Assembly (NCBI GenBank): GCA_034620365.1
Contig: JAQGEQ010000083.1
Location: 62,001-126,000, forward strand
Length of the DNA: 64,000 nt
Reading direction: 5' to 3'
From: Pegea sp. RAD2-039
Lineage: Eukaryota; Chordata; Thaliacea; Salpida; Salpidae
The stretch's first letter is position 1, and each line of letters begins with the position of its first letter. Under the pieces are notes generated by a model. The model was not told the origin of the DNA and searched no databases. It was given only the letters and a program-made list of their open reading frames with translations. Below are positions 34,176 to 49,100 of the stretch, piece by piece. A program made the position numbers and the translations under genes.

Positions 34176-37100
34176 ATGAGTTTGTTTCTCATTTTATCAA
34201 TTTCAATTCTTTCAATCAACAGTGAGATCGGTTCAATCATTTGCTCAACCCCTTCTTATGGAACTTATTACAATATCACTGCAGATGCATTAAAAGTTTG
34301 TGATGTAAGTTTAAACCGAATCGAGTTTGTATTTACAAAATATAAATGTAAAAGCAAGCTCAATAAAACACAATGAGATGTAAAAGTACCTTTTTTATTG
34401 AAGCTTAATCATTACTTTGTTTATAAGAGTCTGTTTTCAGAAGAAGCAATTAATTTTTTTACTATTTTTCATGCTTACTCAGAAAGGAACATTTTATTCC
34501 AATTCCACATCAAGCTGTATTCTCTGTCCGAAGGGTTTTCGGTGTCAAGGGTTTACTGCTGTTCCTATTCAATGTAGTGAAGGTTACTATCAAAATGAAC
34601 CAGGACAAAGTGAATGTTTTGAGTGCCCCAGTGGTGAGTTTTACAACAATTAGTTTTCTAAACTCATACAATATTTTTTCACAAGATATCTAATTCCTGA
34701 TTTGGTCCACTAGTACTTAATAGATTAAAAATTTGCAGCTTTAAATGTAACAATGCTCTTTTTTACTCTTTGTAAAGTCTTTGTAAAAACGATTTAATGT
34801 TATACAAGCTGTTAAAACTACAACATTCATACCATATTGACTTTAAAAATAAGTTTTAGTTTTTTTAAATTTGGGATGAATATTTTTTGAAATTGTTTAA
34901 AATAAAAATCATTGAATTAAAATGTTTTTCAAATCATCCATTTTCATTGTTAAAAGTACATAAAACAATTCTTCATCTATTTTGTGGCAAAAAAGCTAAA
35001 AATTATAAAATGAGTTTTTTAGATCAAATTAAAAAATCTTAATTGTTCAAGTTTTTCAAGCTAATACTTTTTAAAGCTTGCACAACAAAATATTATACTA
35101 ATTTAATGTAAATTCTTAATAAACAATTCTATGACTATTAGTTTAAAGAATGTAATTTTTCGATTTTATTTATCAAAACTTAAATAATGCTAAGATTAAG
35201 ATTTATGATATAAATGAAATGAACATCTTTGTATTTAGGTTTTAAACCAACTTTAGTAATTTATGTTTTTAAAATTGCATTACAGAGTATATACTTTTTA
35301 AATAATTGCAGATTGAAGACTGACTGTCTCCTTTTTATTTTTGTTTGGTTGTAATATAATGTAAGGTAATAAATAGGCTAAGCAAAATTTAGTAATTAAA
35401 CAAATATTTCTCGTGAAAGCATAAAGGTATGTCATTATTATCTAGAAGTGGTCTTTTATTAATAAATAAAGTTCTCAGTAATTATTACGAAATTGTTAAA
35501 CTTTGATTGAATTACAGTAAATTTTTTTGTAAAGTAAAAACACTGAGTTTAATTTTCAAAAACATTTTATAAGTTAATCTAACAAGTCATGTTAGAGCTT
35601 ATAATTATCATTCTTATTTAGAAATTTTACTTTAAAAAGAAATTTAACTAAATAGATTGGCAATAGTTCTACCATTTAATTAAAGTGGCTTCTTTGTTTT
35701 TGTCTAAATATATTAACTGATTTGCATTTCAGCTTATTGAAGCTATACTGACCATAAACTTTAAACTTTAACTTGACATTAGGCTAATGGGTTAGCTTTA
35801 GATAATGCAGAAGTTATCAAACGTTGCTTGCACAGTTTATCAAAGTATACATTGAACTTGTATTAATTATTACTTGAAAATCTTTATTGCGCGATCTAAT
35901 TTATTTATTATTAAATATAAACATTAAAAAAATTATTTTGCTAAATTGACTAAATTTTTCAAAGTATATTTGAAGTACAAATTTATACATAATTTTATAG
36001 CATTATAAATTTATTTTTAATCTCAATGATTTAGGTTTTAAGTGTCAGGATAGGTCAGCAGCACCCGTGGGATGCCTTGCTGGAACTTTTAGTAGTCTTG
36101 GACAAGAAGACTGTTCAGTAAGCTTTACATATTTTCACTTACTACAAAAAGCAAAAAGTACTGATAATTTCAAAACTTTTTTGTTGTAAATTATTCTTGT
36201 ATTGAACAAAACACTATTTTTACTGAACTATTGCAAAAGCTTTGATGATAAAACTCTTTGATAGCCATGTGGGATTGGACAGTACAGTCTTTCAGAGCAG
36301 GGTCAATGTGTATCATGTCCCGAAGGAAAACGATGTCCTTCTAGAAGCACAGCAGTAGAATGTTCAGCTGGAGAATATTCTCTACTAGGAGAGGAAAATT
36401 GTTCTGGGTGTGAAGCAGGTAAAAATATTTGTAAAAAACTCTTACAATTAGTTTTTAGTCGTATTTTTTAATCGGATTTTCACTATATTGAGATAAGTTG
36501 AAATCAGCTTACTCAGTTTTATTTAATTGCTTAACTAGAAGTGTTTTCTGGAAATAGTTTGATAGCTCAATGTTAAGTGAAGCTTATTTATTTAGTAAAA
36601 CATGTCAAATATTGTGAATCAGAAAATGATTAAATATATAAGTAAACTTTGAAACTAGATAGCCAGATAAAATAATTCGGCATTTAAAAAAGTGATTACA
36701 TTCAAATATTTTAAAAGCTTTCTTTTCAATTAGCTATGAGTTATCTGATAATTTAATGATAATTTATTCAAAATATAATAAAAATTAAAGTTACTTAATT
36801 CTGAACTAGTTTATCTAAAAAAGTTTAATTTAATTAGCAGAGTTTTGAAACATCTTTCAGCATATAAGAAAAAGTACATGTTAAATGCTGAAGGATAAAA
36901 TTAGAGTGAATTAAGTACACAAAAGCATGTATTAAACGACATGTGCATATAATTACTTAAGAGTCAAACAGTGAGATAAAAGATGTGAACTTATGATGCT
37001 ACATACTAACGTCTTAAATTCAACGAGTTGTTTGTTTTTTGTTTAGATTACTTTGATGAGTTTTATTTTTATAAGCTCCTATTGTAGTTTTATGAGACAG

Positions 37101-40100
37101 TTAATGAGAACAATTATTTTAAACGATCTGCAGTTTAGTTTGTAGCTAGATAATTGATTATAATTAAAGATTTAATCACAACTTAAAGCTTAGGAAATAT
37201 CATTATAAATAAAATTGTAACTCTTTTTCTTGTAAAAAGGAAAGCATACTGATGGAATGCAAGGTGCAAAGATATGTAAAAGCTGTTATGCTGGCTATAG
37301 ATGTGTCTCACCGGCTGTCAAGCCTTCAAAGTGTCTCGAGGGATCTTACAGTGGAGAAGGCGATGTTAGTGTAACGAGACTTACATTTGAATATAAGAAC
37401 AGTTTATAATGTATCTTAGCTTGAAAATAATAAAACAAATGCAAAATAAGAATATAAAATTGAACTGTTGCAGGCTCAATGCTTTACTTGTCCTAGAGGA
37501 AGTTATTGTTTAGATCCTGCTCAACCACCACAACCATGTGGGCCGGGCACGTACTCAGATGACGGCCAGAAAGAGTGCCAACAATGCCCTGCAGGATCCT
37601 CATGCCTTGACAAAAGTATGGCTCCTATAGGATGTGAAGAAGGATATTACTCAAGGCTGGTTTGTAACGAATTCACATTAATGTATATTTTTAAATGATA
37701 GAAAAGTAGAGTCAGGCAGAGAACCAGTATTTTTTGTTCTTATGAAATTTAAATAATAAAACCAGGAAAGCAAAGGGTCATATGATAAAATAAGATTGTA
37801 GAGCTACACAAATGTGACATGTAAAGAATAGAGATAGCAAGAAAAACGTTTTTCACTGATTATTAATTCTAGAGTAATAACGAAAACAATATTTTAAGTA
37901 ACTAATAAAAAGTTGTTAGATCAAGTAATGTAAGCAGTAATAAAAACTACGTTTTGAAAAAATGACGAAAGATATATTAAATCTTATCTATGTTTTGAAA
38001 GAAAGTTCACCTTTTAAGCAGCTAAAATACCTTTATAATAGACTTTCACTAATTATTATTTTTACAAATTCATTGAAACCTGGCATATGAATTACGTTTG
38101 AACAAACAACTTTGTTTTGTATGAGGAAAGAATCGTGGAAAACTAACAAGCTATATATTAAGGGTGAAGAAGAGTGCAAGCCGTGTGAAGCTGGTTTTGA
38201 AGTATCTTCTTCTTCTAGTGACCCTACACCCTGTGAGAAAGGAACATATAGCTTAAAAGGCGATGGAAGCTGTACAAATTGTCCTGCAGGTAATAAAATA
38301 CGATCAGTCTAGTTTCTAACTAATTTCTATAAGCTTCGATCATTTGCTTGCAATTTTTCTATGACTAAGCTTAAAATTTATGAATTAAATCTTTTAAATA
38401 ATCGTTCTAACAAAATCTTCAACTACTTTTGATTAGGCTTCTTCTGCTTTACAACGTTTGATCAACCAGTTCCTTGCGCTACTGGCAAAACAACAAACGG
38501 GACAACAAGGAACACCGCGTGCTTCGACTGTCCTAGTGGCTTTGTTTGCAGTGACCCAGCGTAAGTTGACCAACTCAGCTGCTTGTGCAATGATATTTAA
38601 AATTTGGTATTTTTCTCATTTTTACTAATGTCTTCAAAATACAGCATTAACTATGACTTGAGCCTCAGTATTATGACATAATTCTTATTTTTATTAAAGC
38701 AGATAACATTATTTTTAGAACAATTATTTAGATTCAATAAGAATTTTCACTAAAGTCATGTAAAAATAGAATATATAATACAAATATATAATAAAATTTG
38801 ACCATTCAAAAATATTAAAAAGAATTAAATTTTATTTTAATCAATTTTTGATCGTATTTGGATACTAATGCTGCATAAAATAATTTCATACTTTCAGTTT
38901 TCTTAATCTGATCATAACAGTTTTTCAAGTCTGCTCAAAAGCTAAATTAAGTCTATACTCGTCTAGTTGCTGACAAAAAAGATTGTTTGTAATACCTGCA
39001 AGCTTCGTTCAAATCTAAAAAAAATAGCAACAATTTTTAATACAAAGTTAATTGGGTTGATAAAGTATGTGAAGTTTGCTCAGTTGACGACACAAGATAG
39101 AGAAAAATTTGTTTTACAAACAGTTGTTTGATGGTTGAGCGTGTTTAACAAACGCAGAACTACATGAAGCAAGCTTACTGTAATGATAAAATGTGTGGTG
39201 TATAAAATTTTTAACTCTTTTGATATTATTACTTAAACAGTGCAGAAATAGTAGCGTGTGGAGAAGGAACATATAATCCAACTGGTTCTTCAGTTTGTCA
39301 GCCTTGTCCGGCTGGTGCAAGCTGTTTAAATGTGAGCTCATTTTAGTAAGATATTTATCAGCTGTATTTTAAAACTTGTATTTACATATATTTTATAAGA
39401 ATATATAATTAATTAATTATATATTATTTGTTTAAACATTGGTATTAGAATAACTGAATAATGAAACAATGTTTACGGTAAGTACATACTTGGTACAGTT
39501 TTGCTTATTTAAGAGTTTGAACAGACAAATATTTCAAGTGTGGCTGACAAGCAATCTTTAATACTATCTTCAATTCCTGATTTCTTGAAATTTCTTTCAT
39601 TTTATTTTTCACTAATTTGTTGAAATTATACAGAATCAAGTTGAGGCGTGTCCATCTGGAACATATTCAATTGAAGGTTCATCAAGTTGTAGTGAATGTC
39701 CTCCAGGTTCAGCTTGTCCTTATCCAAACCAAGCAGTTGTTTTTGAATGCACTGATGGTAAGCCATATGTATTATATAAATATCAACAACTCAGAATTTT
39801 ATGGTTTGATAATAGATATTTAAAAAGAAATTAAAAATTATTTTCATTTTTTTTGGTAAAATAACTAACAAACAAAATAAGAACAAAATTGTATTTCCTT
39901 TTCAAGCTTATAATACTTTTAGGAACATATTCAATAAAAAACCAGCCAACATGTACTATATGTCCCGCTGGGTATGAGTGTCCTGATACAGATACTGCAA
40001 CTTCAAAAGAATGTGAAGATGGTTACTATTCAACTGGTGGGCAAAATAAATGTACAAAATGTGAGCCAGGAAAAGAATGCCTTAAAGCTGACGGCAGCGA

Positions 40101-43100
40101 AAATTCATATTGTCTCCCGGTAACTTTAATTAGATTGTTTCTAAATTTTCGTTTTGAAAAAAAAAACTTACTAAAACCTTTAATAGCTTCTAAAGAGGTA
40201 TTTTTAGCTTTAAATAAGTTACATAACTGTTATAAATCTTTAAATTAGGCAAAATATTTTCAAGGTGATAGACTGAAGGTCTTTTAATTAACTTACAATG
40301 GGGATGAAAAACGATTTGATTGTGGTTTCATATACTATTGTTAGCTAATTAAACTTAATCCTATTTCAATTAAATCTTTACTCGTATATACAGCACAGAC
40401 ATTACAAATAATTTCTTTTGGCATGTTTCTTTTCTTTACTTACTCCTAGTTTTAAAATAATCTTTTAATTGTAAACATACTTAATCTGTGAGAACTTAAA
40501 ACTATATTCAGACAATCATAGTTCTAGACAAAAAACGTAATAATAGAATTACATAAAAACTGTTGATTGCTTTTTCTAGGGTTTCTATTCTACTGGAGGA
40601 CCAAGTATATGTCAAATTTGTAAAGCTGGTTTTGCATGTCCTTATACCACAAGTGATATATCTTACCCATGCTCAGATGGGAGTTACTCTGGCGAAGGAC
40701 AACAGGTTTTGAAAACTAATTTTACTCTCTTTAATTAGAATTGAATTTCAGGTAAGGTTGTTGGTAGATATCAAGTTTGTTAAAATCTGTTTAAATAAGT
40801 TGTCAAAAAGATTGGTGCTTTTGACAAGTATATTTTTGTTTTATAATAACAGGTGTGTAATGAATGTCCACCGGGGTTTCGTTGTCCTGAAAACAACGTA
40901 GCTGATGGAGGAATACAACCATGTGAACTTGGAACATACAGTCTTGGTAGACAGACAGAATGTACAAAGTGTCCAGCAGGCAACTTCTGTCCAAATCCAA
41001 CTGTGGATCTGGTGCAACCGTGCTCTCCAGGAAGTTATTCGGAAGGAAGTTCAAGTGTAAGTGACAAAGCTCAATTTTTGCTTATACGATTGCGATGTAA
41101 TCTGAATTTCTTAAAATATATTATAAAGAAACTCAATATCGTAATTATAATGTTATTAAGACATCTATATTTAATTTCTATAATCTTGTATGTATGTTTG
41201 ATCATTAAGTCTTATTAGTTCAATTACATTGCTTAAAAACGCTAATATCCTGATGTATAGTTACTTGAACAAAGGTTAAAGATTTGTTTTAATTTTTATA
41301 TTTTAAAAAACTTATTTCTATTTTAAGAGCTGCAAGAAATGTCCAGCAGGAGAAGAATGTAAAGATTTTATATCTCCTGGAGAACCATGTAAAGATGGTT
41401 ATTATAGTTTAGGAAATCAAATTTCTTGTACTCTTTGCCCTCAAGGGTACAGATGTCCAGATAAAGATTTGCCTCCAATCATTTGTGGATCAGGTTAGAG
41501 TTGGAATATTTTTCAAGCAAGTTGTAAAATTCTCCAAAAAAAAAATTGAAAATCACTAAATATCTTAATATAAAAGTCTTCGAAACGAGAAGTTTTTCTT
41601 CAGAAAAAAGTTACTTCTGAAAACGAAAAAAGTGCAACTTATGCGTATTTCATTGTAATTACAGAGCAATAATTGCTACTTTAACTATTTTATTAAGATG
41701 TTTATTTTAGTGGTTATTTCTTAAAAGGTTCGTTTTCTAATCCTGGAAGTCAAAACTGTGATGATTGCAAACCAGGGTATATATGTGAAGAAGGAAGTAT
41801 TTCAGCTTCCCCAAGTAATGGGGTTTGTCCCTTAGGTAATCATTACTCAGTACTTAATTAGTATGTATAGATTTTATAGACGCTTATAAATATATCCAAA
41901 TGTATTACATTTTGTAAGTTGTTACTACGCTGCAATAATATACATCGTGAGTTTGCGCCCTAAAATTATATAGTCAGCCTAAACTTATATTAAAAGAAGA
42001 GTATTTGATACACAAGTTTTAAGGTTAATACAAATATTACAGGATATTACTGTGAAAGTGGTGAAACTGTACCCAAACCATGTGAGGCCGGTACATATGG
42101 ACCCACAACTGGTTTAGAATCCAAAATTGAATGCTTGGAATGTCCTGCAGGTATGATACTTATAAAACACAAGATACTTTTGTTATAGTGCAAGACCAAC
42201 TAAATTAAAGCAAGTTTCTTAAATAATCACAGCATACATTTAGCTTCAGAAAAGTTTTTAAATAAATTGAAGTTTTAAAGTTATCGAATACAAATCTTTA
42301 AGTTGTTTGGTTAGATTTATTATCTAAGGTTTATTAAGTTTGTTATAATCAGTTTTAGAATTGAAAGTTGTATGTAAAACCTAAACATAAAAAATTCCTC
42401 AATTCTTCTTAACTCAGGGTACTTCTGTCTGGAAGCCACTAAAGGTTTTCCTCCATCTTTGAACACCTGTCCTCAAGGACACTATTGTCCGACCGGAACT
42501 AAATCAAAGTATGAAAACCCGTGTGATATTGGCAAGTATGGTCCTTTGAAAGGTCAACAAACCAAAGCTGTAGCATGTATAGTGTGTCCTGAGGGTCGAT
42601 ACTGTCCACAAGGTCTTATACTTATCAAAAATCGAAGATAGTTTTATTGAAGACATTGATTTTAGGGAGCACGTCACCAGACAATATTTGTCCTAGAGGA
42701 CATTATTGTAGCTTTGGAACTGGTCCCTTGGGATCAACATCACCTCCAACTCCTTGTGGACCAGGACTTTATACAGCAGAAGAAGGAGCTAGAAGTAATA
42801 CTCAAATAAATATAGACTATTTAAAAGTGACCTGAATTATGCTAATTTTTCAAGGTTTTACTTTTGTGAAAAACCAAAATGTTTAAAACTTGAACTTTTT
42901 TTAGTGTTTTCTGATTGTTTGGATTGTCCGGCGGGTTATTATTGTCCAGAAGGGACTTCCGATCCGCAGTACTGTCCAGCTGGAAAATATCAGCCAACAA
43001 TTCGGGCTGTGAGTGAAGACTCATGTTTAGACTGTAATCCAGGAACAGCTTGTACTAGTATAGCTCTTACATCTCCAAATAGTCCTTGCTCACCAGGGTA

Positions 43101-46100
43101 AGCTTAAAATATTCCTCTTTTAAAATTACTATCAGATTTTTTTACTCAAAAGTTTATTAGTTAATGGTTAAACTATATATTTTGCTGTTTTTTTCATATT
43201 ATTTGTATATTAGAGAGTCGTTTCTTTGAAATCAAGTGATGTTTAATTTATTGTCCTCTGGGAAACAGATACTACTGTCCCCTGGGAAGCTCAGAACCAA
43301 ATGATCCTGATCATGCTTGCCCTGCTGGGACTTTTACAGACTCATATAACCTCACGAGCTCAGATGAATGCCAAACTTGTCCTATTAGGTTTTATTGTGT
43401 AAAAGGTAAACGACGTTTTTCTAAAAATAATACTATTTGACAAAAATTAAAACTATATGAAGAGATTATAAGTAGAAAGTCTGCAAGATAATAAAAATCT
43501 GAAAGTTTAGTTTAAAAATACAAAATTTACCGAAAATAGTTTAACTGTTACCTTGATGTTTGGACCCTAGGTACTGGAGGATCAAGCAAGGCACCGGCTA
43601 AGTGTCTTGAAGGACATTACTGCTCTAATGGTACAAAGTACGGTGATCAAAGACCTTGTCCCGCTGGTTCCTGGTCTAATCGTACAGATCTAGCATCTTC
43701 AGATGAATGTTGGATATGCCCAAAGGATCATACTGCCCAGAAGGGAGCACCAATGCTGACAAGAAGTGTCCAGCAGGATATTACTGCCCAGCTGGTACAA
43801 GCCATAAAATTGGTCCTTGACTTTTTTCATCAAAGTACTCAATTTTTGCAGGAACAAAAGGTCCCACTAGTTACCCTTGTTCTTCTGGGTCTTTTTCGAA
43901 CAAAACAGGAAACATAAGAGAAGAAGATTGCGATGATTGTATTCAAGGGTACTACTGCGGGAAAGGAACTGTTGATCCCCTACCATGTCCTCCGTATGTT
44001 CATCAATATTTGCTTATCAAAAAAATATATATACTAGAGAACATACCAGCTCGTGTTTCTTTTTCTTTATTTATTTAAGAAACTTTCAACTTTTGACATT
44101 GTAGATTTTATTAGAATTTTATTAATTGATTCTATTATTTTTTGATTAACTTTAATTTATTAAAAATTGATATTTTAGAGGTAGCTTCAACAACCAATCA
44201 AAAGCAGCTGACGAGTCGTCTTGCCAGCAGTGTATATCAGGTTACTACTGTCCTAAAAACGGAACTGAAGAGCCTCAGCCTTGTTTACCTGGTCAATATT
44301 CGGTAAGATGAATTTTTAGCAGCTTATTTCAAATCAACAATGTTCAATTATACAGTTTTTACATTTTTAAAATTGATTTTTCAGCCAATGATTAATATAT
44401 TTAAGATATATATGATAAGTACAGTGATTTGTAAAATAGAATAAAAAATAAATTTGATCATTTTATTTTTTTTTGAAGGATGAAGGAAAAAGTAATTGTG
44501 ATCCATGCCCGCCAGGAAAATACTGTAACAAAGAGAAAATAACCAAAGAAGATCTTAGATACAAAACGTGTCCTGCTGGAATGTATTGTCCTGAAGGAAC
44601 TGATGAGTATCCTAACTTGCTCAATTATAAATGTCCAGTGGGCTTTTATTGCCCGGCTGGCTGTCCGGTATGAAACTTGCTTTTTAATTACTTTACAAGA
44701 TGCTTATAGATATAAGTGTTTAATACTCTCAATAATTTAGTCTGTAAATATTATCTCAGTTGTATTTTAAATTTTCGAGTTTTTCGAGTTCAAACATATA
44801 GCTCTACATAAATACTGACTTTTAAAATAAATTAGGATGAATTGTAAAATACAAGATAAAAAAAACTTTACGTGTTTGTGCAAACAAAATCATTTAAAAA
44901 ATAGTTTTACTTTATATTCTAAATTATTTTTAGACTCCTAAGCCTTGTAGAAGAGGAACCTTCAGCAGCAAGACTGGTCTTACTAGGTCTGATGATTGTC
45001 AGCTGTGTACTCCTGGATATTATTGTGATTCCTTGAATTCAACTGAACCAGTAAAATTACTAGTTATTAATTATTATTACAGCTGTGATAAAATTAAAAC
45101 GATTTGTAGACTGGTCCATGCCCACCAGGGTACTATTGCTTAAATGGAACAGATTATGCGTTCAAGTACCCTTGTAGAGCTGGAACATTCCTAAGTGGAA
45201 CAGCTGCAGTCTCTCAAGAAAGTTGCACTTTGTGTCTTTCTGGCTATTATTGTGATTCAGAAGGTTTATCTGAACCAAAAGACTGTCCAAAAGTAAGATT
45301 GTGATTGGTAATTGATCAAATTAAGATGACTTGCATAAAATATTAGGGATCTTACTGTATACCTGGTAGTCTTAATCCTCAAAAGTGTGGTCGAGGAACA
45401 TACAATAATGGAACGAATGCAAAGAATGCTCAAGAATGTACAGAATGTCCTGGCGGCTACTATTGTGAAGGAACTGGTAACGAGAAGCCAACAGCTCAGT
45501 GCTGGGGAGGATTTTATTGTATTTCAGGATCTTACACTCCAGTTTGTCTAATCTTTTTTTACAAATACTTTTATTTAAAATTATTTCGAAATAAAGAATT
45601 CTGAAAAGAACCTAAGAATGTGAATTCTAATTGTTGACTTTAAAACTACTTCAGACACCAAGAAATGGTTCAATTGGAGACATTTGTCCCCAAGGATTTT
45701 TCTGTCCCAATGGAAGTGCGAAGCCTGAAAGCTGCCAGGATGGAAAATTTGTAAACAAAGAGGGTAGATAATTATAAATGTCATAAATTTGTGATTTAAA
45801 TTTATTTCTGGTAACATCAACAAAAAGATAAATTAAATATTCAGTGAAAATAAGATCTAAAGTGGCTCATCAAAGTTTTATAAAAATACTAAAAAGATTC
45901 GGACGAAGTTTTTTACATCGAGGTTCTCCTTAGTATTAGCTGATAAACAAAATAGTTTTGTAATAACTACCGAACACTCTGATAAATTTGCAATGTCTCT
46001 AGACGTATATAGTAAGAATAAAATGTTTGGCTTATAAAATATCGTTGATATTAAAGTTTGATGATAAAAAGTTAAGCTTAAAAAGAATCTTTATCAGCAA

Positions 46101-49100
46101 CCATTATTAATTTTTTAATTTCCTAAATTGCACTTTATATGAAGGTTCAAGTGACGAATCAGACTGCACAAACTGTACCTGTGGCTCATTCTGTTCACAA
46201 ACAACAAATGGTCCCTGTTTAGAAGGATATTACTGCACTGGGGGAGCATCTACCCCAATTCAATTTGCATCACAACCAGGATACTATTCGAAAGCAGGAG
46301 CCTGTGATCAGATAATATGTTCAAAAGGTTTACAAATTAGTTTTCAGTAAAAAAAGCGCTTCAAATGGTCGTATTTAAAATTGTTATTTAGCTAAGACTT
46401 GATGTAAAACGCTAAAATGATTCAATGCAGCCTTAAAAGTATTGGTTTGAATTTAAGGTACATACACACCAGGAGAACATTTTGCGGAATGTAAGATTTG
46501 TGAAGAAGGTCAGTTTTGTAATGAAACTGGAATGGATAAGACAACCGAATGCCCAACTGGTCATTATTGTCCATTTAATTCAATTAGCCCAAAACCATGT
46601 CCAATAGTAAGTAAAATAAACTACTCGTTATTATAATCTGACAATTTATTTTATATTTAACGTTAGTGTACTATATTGTAGGGAACATATAACAGTGACA
46701 CAGGTCAATCGGCCAAGGAAGATTGTGATACCTGCAAGCCAGGATTTTATTGTAGCAAAGTAAGAAATCATTTATAAAAGTATATTCTTCTCATAAAAAT
46801 CATAATTTCCTTTAAAGTGTTTGTGTAGTAAGATAATAGAAGATTTGAATTAGCTTTCGGATAAAACTGTTTCAAACCATGAGTAAGATTTACAACTCGA
46901 CTGCTTTTAGCAGCGCATAGCAAAATACTCATGTACAAGTTCTTTAAAACTTATTATTAAATTTCTGATATAAATATAAAGCAAATTTTGTTCTTGCCTG
47001 TTGGGAAAATGTTAGATCTACATTTTAAGTTCATACTTTTATAATCTTTTAAACCTATATAAACTAAATAAGCAAAAATCTTTCAGAGCGGTTTACCAGA
47101 GCCAGAGGAAAAATGCCAAGCTGGCTTTTACTGCTTAGAAGGATCAAAAACATCAACACCTGAGGATGAAAGTGAAAATGGAGGTCCTTGTCCAGCAGGT
47201 TCATATTGTGAAAGTGGTACTGATCATCCTGATGGTATTAAATGCCCTCCTGGTGAGTAAAACCTAAAGTTGAAAAATAAGCTAAATAGAAATTATTTCA
47301 CAAAGGAACTTACAACAACGAAACAAGAGCAACTAATCGATCTTTTTGTCGACCTTGTAAGCCTGGAGAGGTTTGTTCGAAGTTTGGTTTAAAGGAATCT
47401 GATGGCACATGTGATCCAGGTCTATAAATTAAGAAATGTTTTTATTGATAACGAATTAGTGATGACTTCTATCTGGTATTAGTTTAAATATAAAAATTAA
47501 AATTCAAAAACGATAGTCTTGTAAATTTGTAGCAAATCAAAGATGAAGAATTACAAATAAATTAGCAATGATTAAAATGATTTCTTTTTTGGGATGATAA
47601 TCACAATGTAGGGTTTTATTGCACTGCAAATTCAACAACATCTCAGCCACTTGAAGAAAATATTTTTGGTGGCCCATGTCCTATAGGACATCGTTGTCCA
47701 GCTGGGACTGGTACTCCTATACCTTGCGAACCTGGAACATTTAATGAACAACCCCAACAAGCCTTTTGTGATGTTTGTCCGGCAGGATACTATTGTGAAG
47801 GTTAGTCAACGTTTTATTTATTCTAAGCCCTTACAAAATAAAACTATAACTTTTCAATCCTTAGATTTTAGCTCACCAACTTTTATAAGATTTTTTGTAT
47901 ACGAAAGAATGATTTAATTTAGTATTTAAGATATAAATTGCGTCTTGTAAATATTTAAGATGATGAGAAAAAACTCTAAACTTTTTTATCAGGTATTTCG
48001 AATCGTACTATTTGTCCAATTGGATTTTACTGTCCAAACGGAACTGGTCTCAACTGGATGAGCTGTCCGCCCGGAACTTATTCAGATAGAGAAGGACTTT
48101 CAGAATCTCGATTTTGTAAACCATGTGACGCTGGTAAGCTTTTGATATCATTTTATTTTATTATATCACAAAAGTTATATCGTACTTGGTATACAATATG
48201 CTTGAGCACAAGTTGATTAAAAAATGCGTTTAAAACGTAATTTTTTCAAACTAAAAGACTTTTTGAAACTTATTTAAAATATTTATTTACAAACTAAATG
48301 TTTAGCATCAACTTGGTTGTGCATTATTTTAACATTTTAAACTTTGCTTATAGACTGCTTTGCATCGCTTTTCATTTACTATAAATTTTTAACAGGGTTT
48401 TACTGTGACGAGTTTAATTTAACACTACCTTATAAATTTTGTGAAGAAGGATATTTTTGCAGGTAAACTTGTGTAAGCTCATCAACTAATTTACTAATCT
48501 CACACCAATAATCATTTAATGAATATTTGCTTAGGAGCCAAGTAAATGTTAGCAATCCGGGAACACAGCCAAATTCTGGTGATGGAGGCTTATGTCCAGC
48601 TGGTAATTTTTGCCCTGAAAATACTGGTGAACCCTATGAGTGCAAACCAGGAACCTTTAATTCTAACGTTTGTATAATTTTTACATTTCAATGTTATATA
48701 TGAAATTGTTTGGTTTATTTTTTCAAATTTTGTTTTTCAACTATAAAAATGTTGTTCATAAAACAGGAAGGGCAAAATGCTGAAGATGATTGTAAAGATT
48801 GTCTACCAGGAAAGTATTGCCCTGATTATGGTTCAATTAGCTCTGCATTTAATTGCAGTGAAGGATATTTTTGTTGTGGAAAATCTGTAACCGGTCAACC
48901 CAAAGGTACATACCTAAAATGGTTTTTATTGTACAGAAAATAGTGAAACATTGTTTTTAAATAATACAATAAAATGAAAAAAAAAAAACTGAAAACAAAC
49001 GTTGTTACTATAAATGATGAAAAAGCGTAAAAATAAAAAATCCTTAAATTATTAAATGTTTGGTTTTGCAGGAAACTTCACCGATCTTTCGATATGCCCT

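Larger units (their letters stand above)
34176..39331 (+). other. giant GCC2/GCC3 gene, exons 1-9
   Basis: Exons: 34176-34304, 34483-34633, 36035-36117, 36265-36418, 37240-37364, 37474-37659, 38163-38289, 38437-38560, 39241-39331. Exon 1 carries the signal peptide and the first Cys residues. Units here are the simple roughly 50-residue type (CPKGFRC...CSEGYYQNEPGQSECFEC). Introns are long and hold no other recognised feature: 38561-39240 is 680 bases and 37660-38162 is 503 bases. Confidence 0.83.

Noticed and set aside
43681-43812. A tiny intron to explain the frame change in exon 21
   Set aside because: The only GT before the shift would give an intron of about 17 bases; a missing base in AAAGG is simpler.
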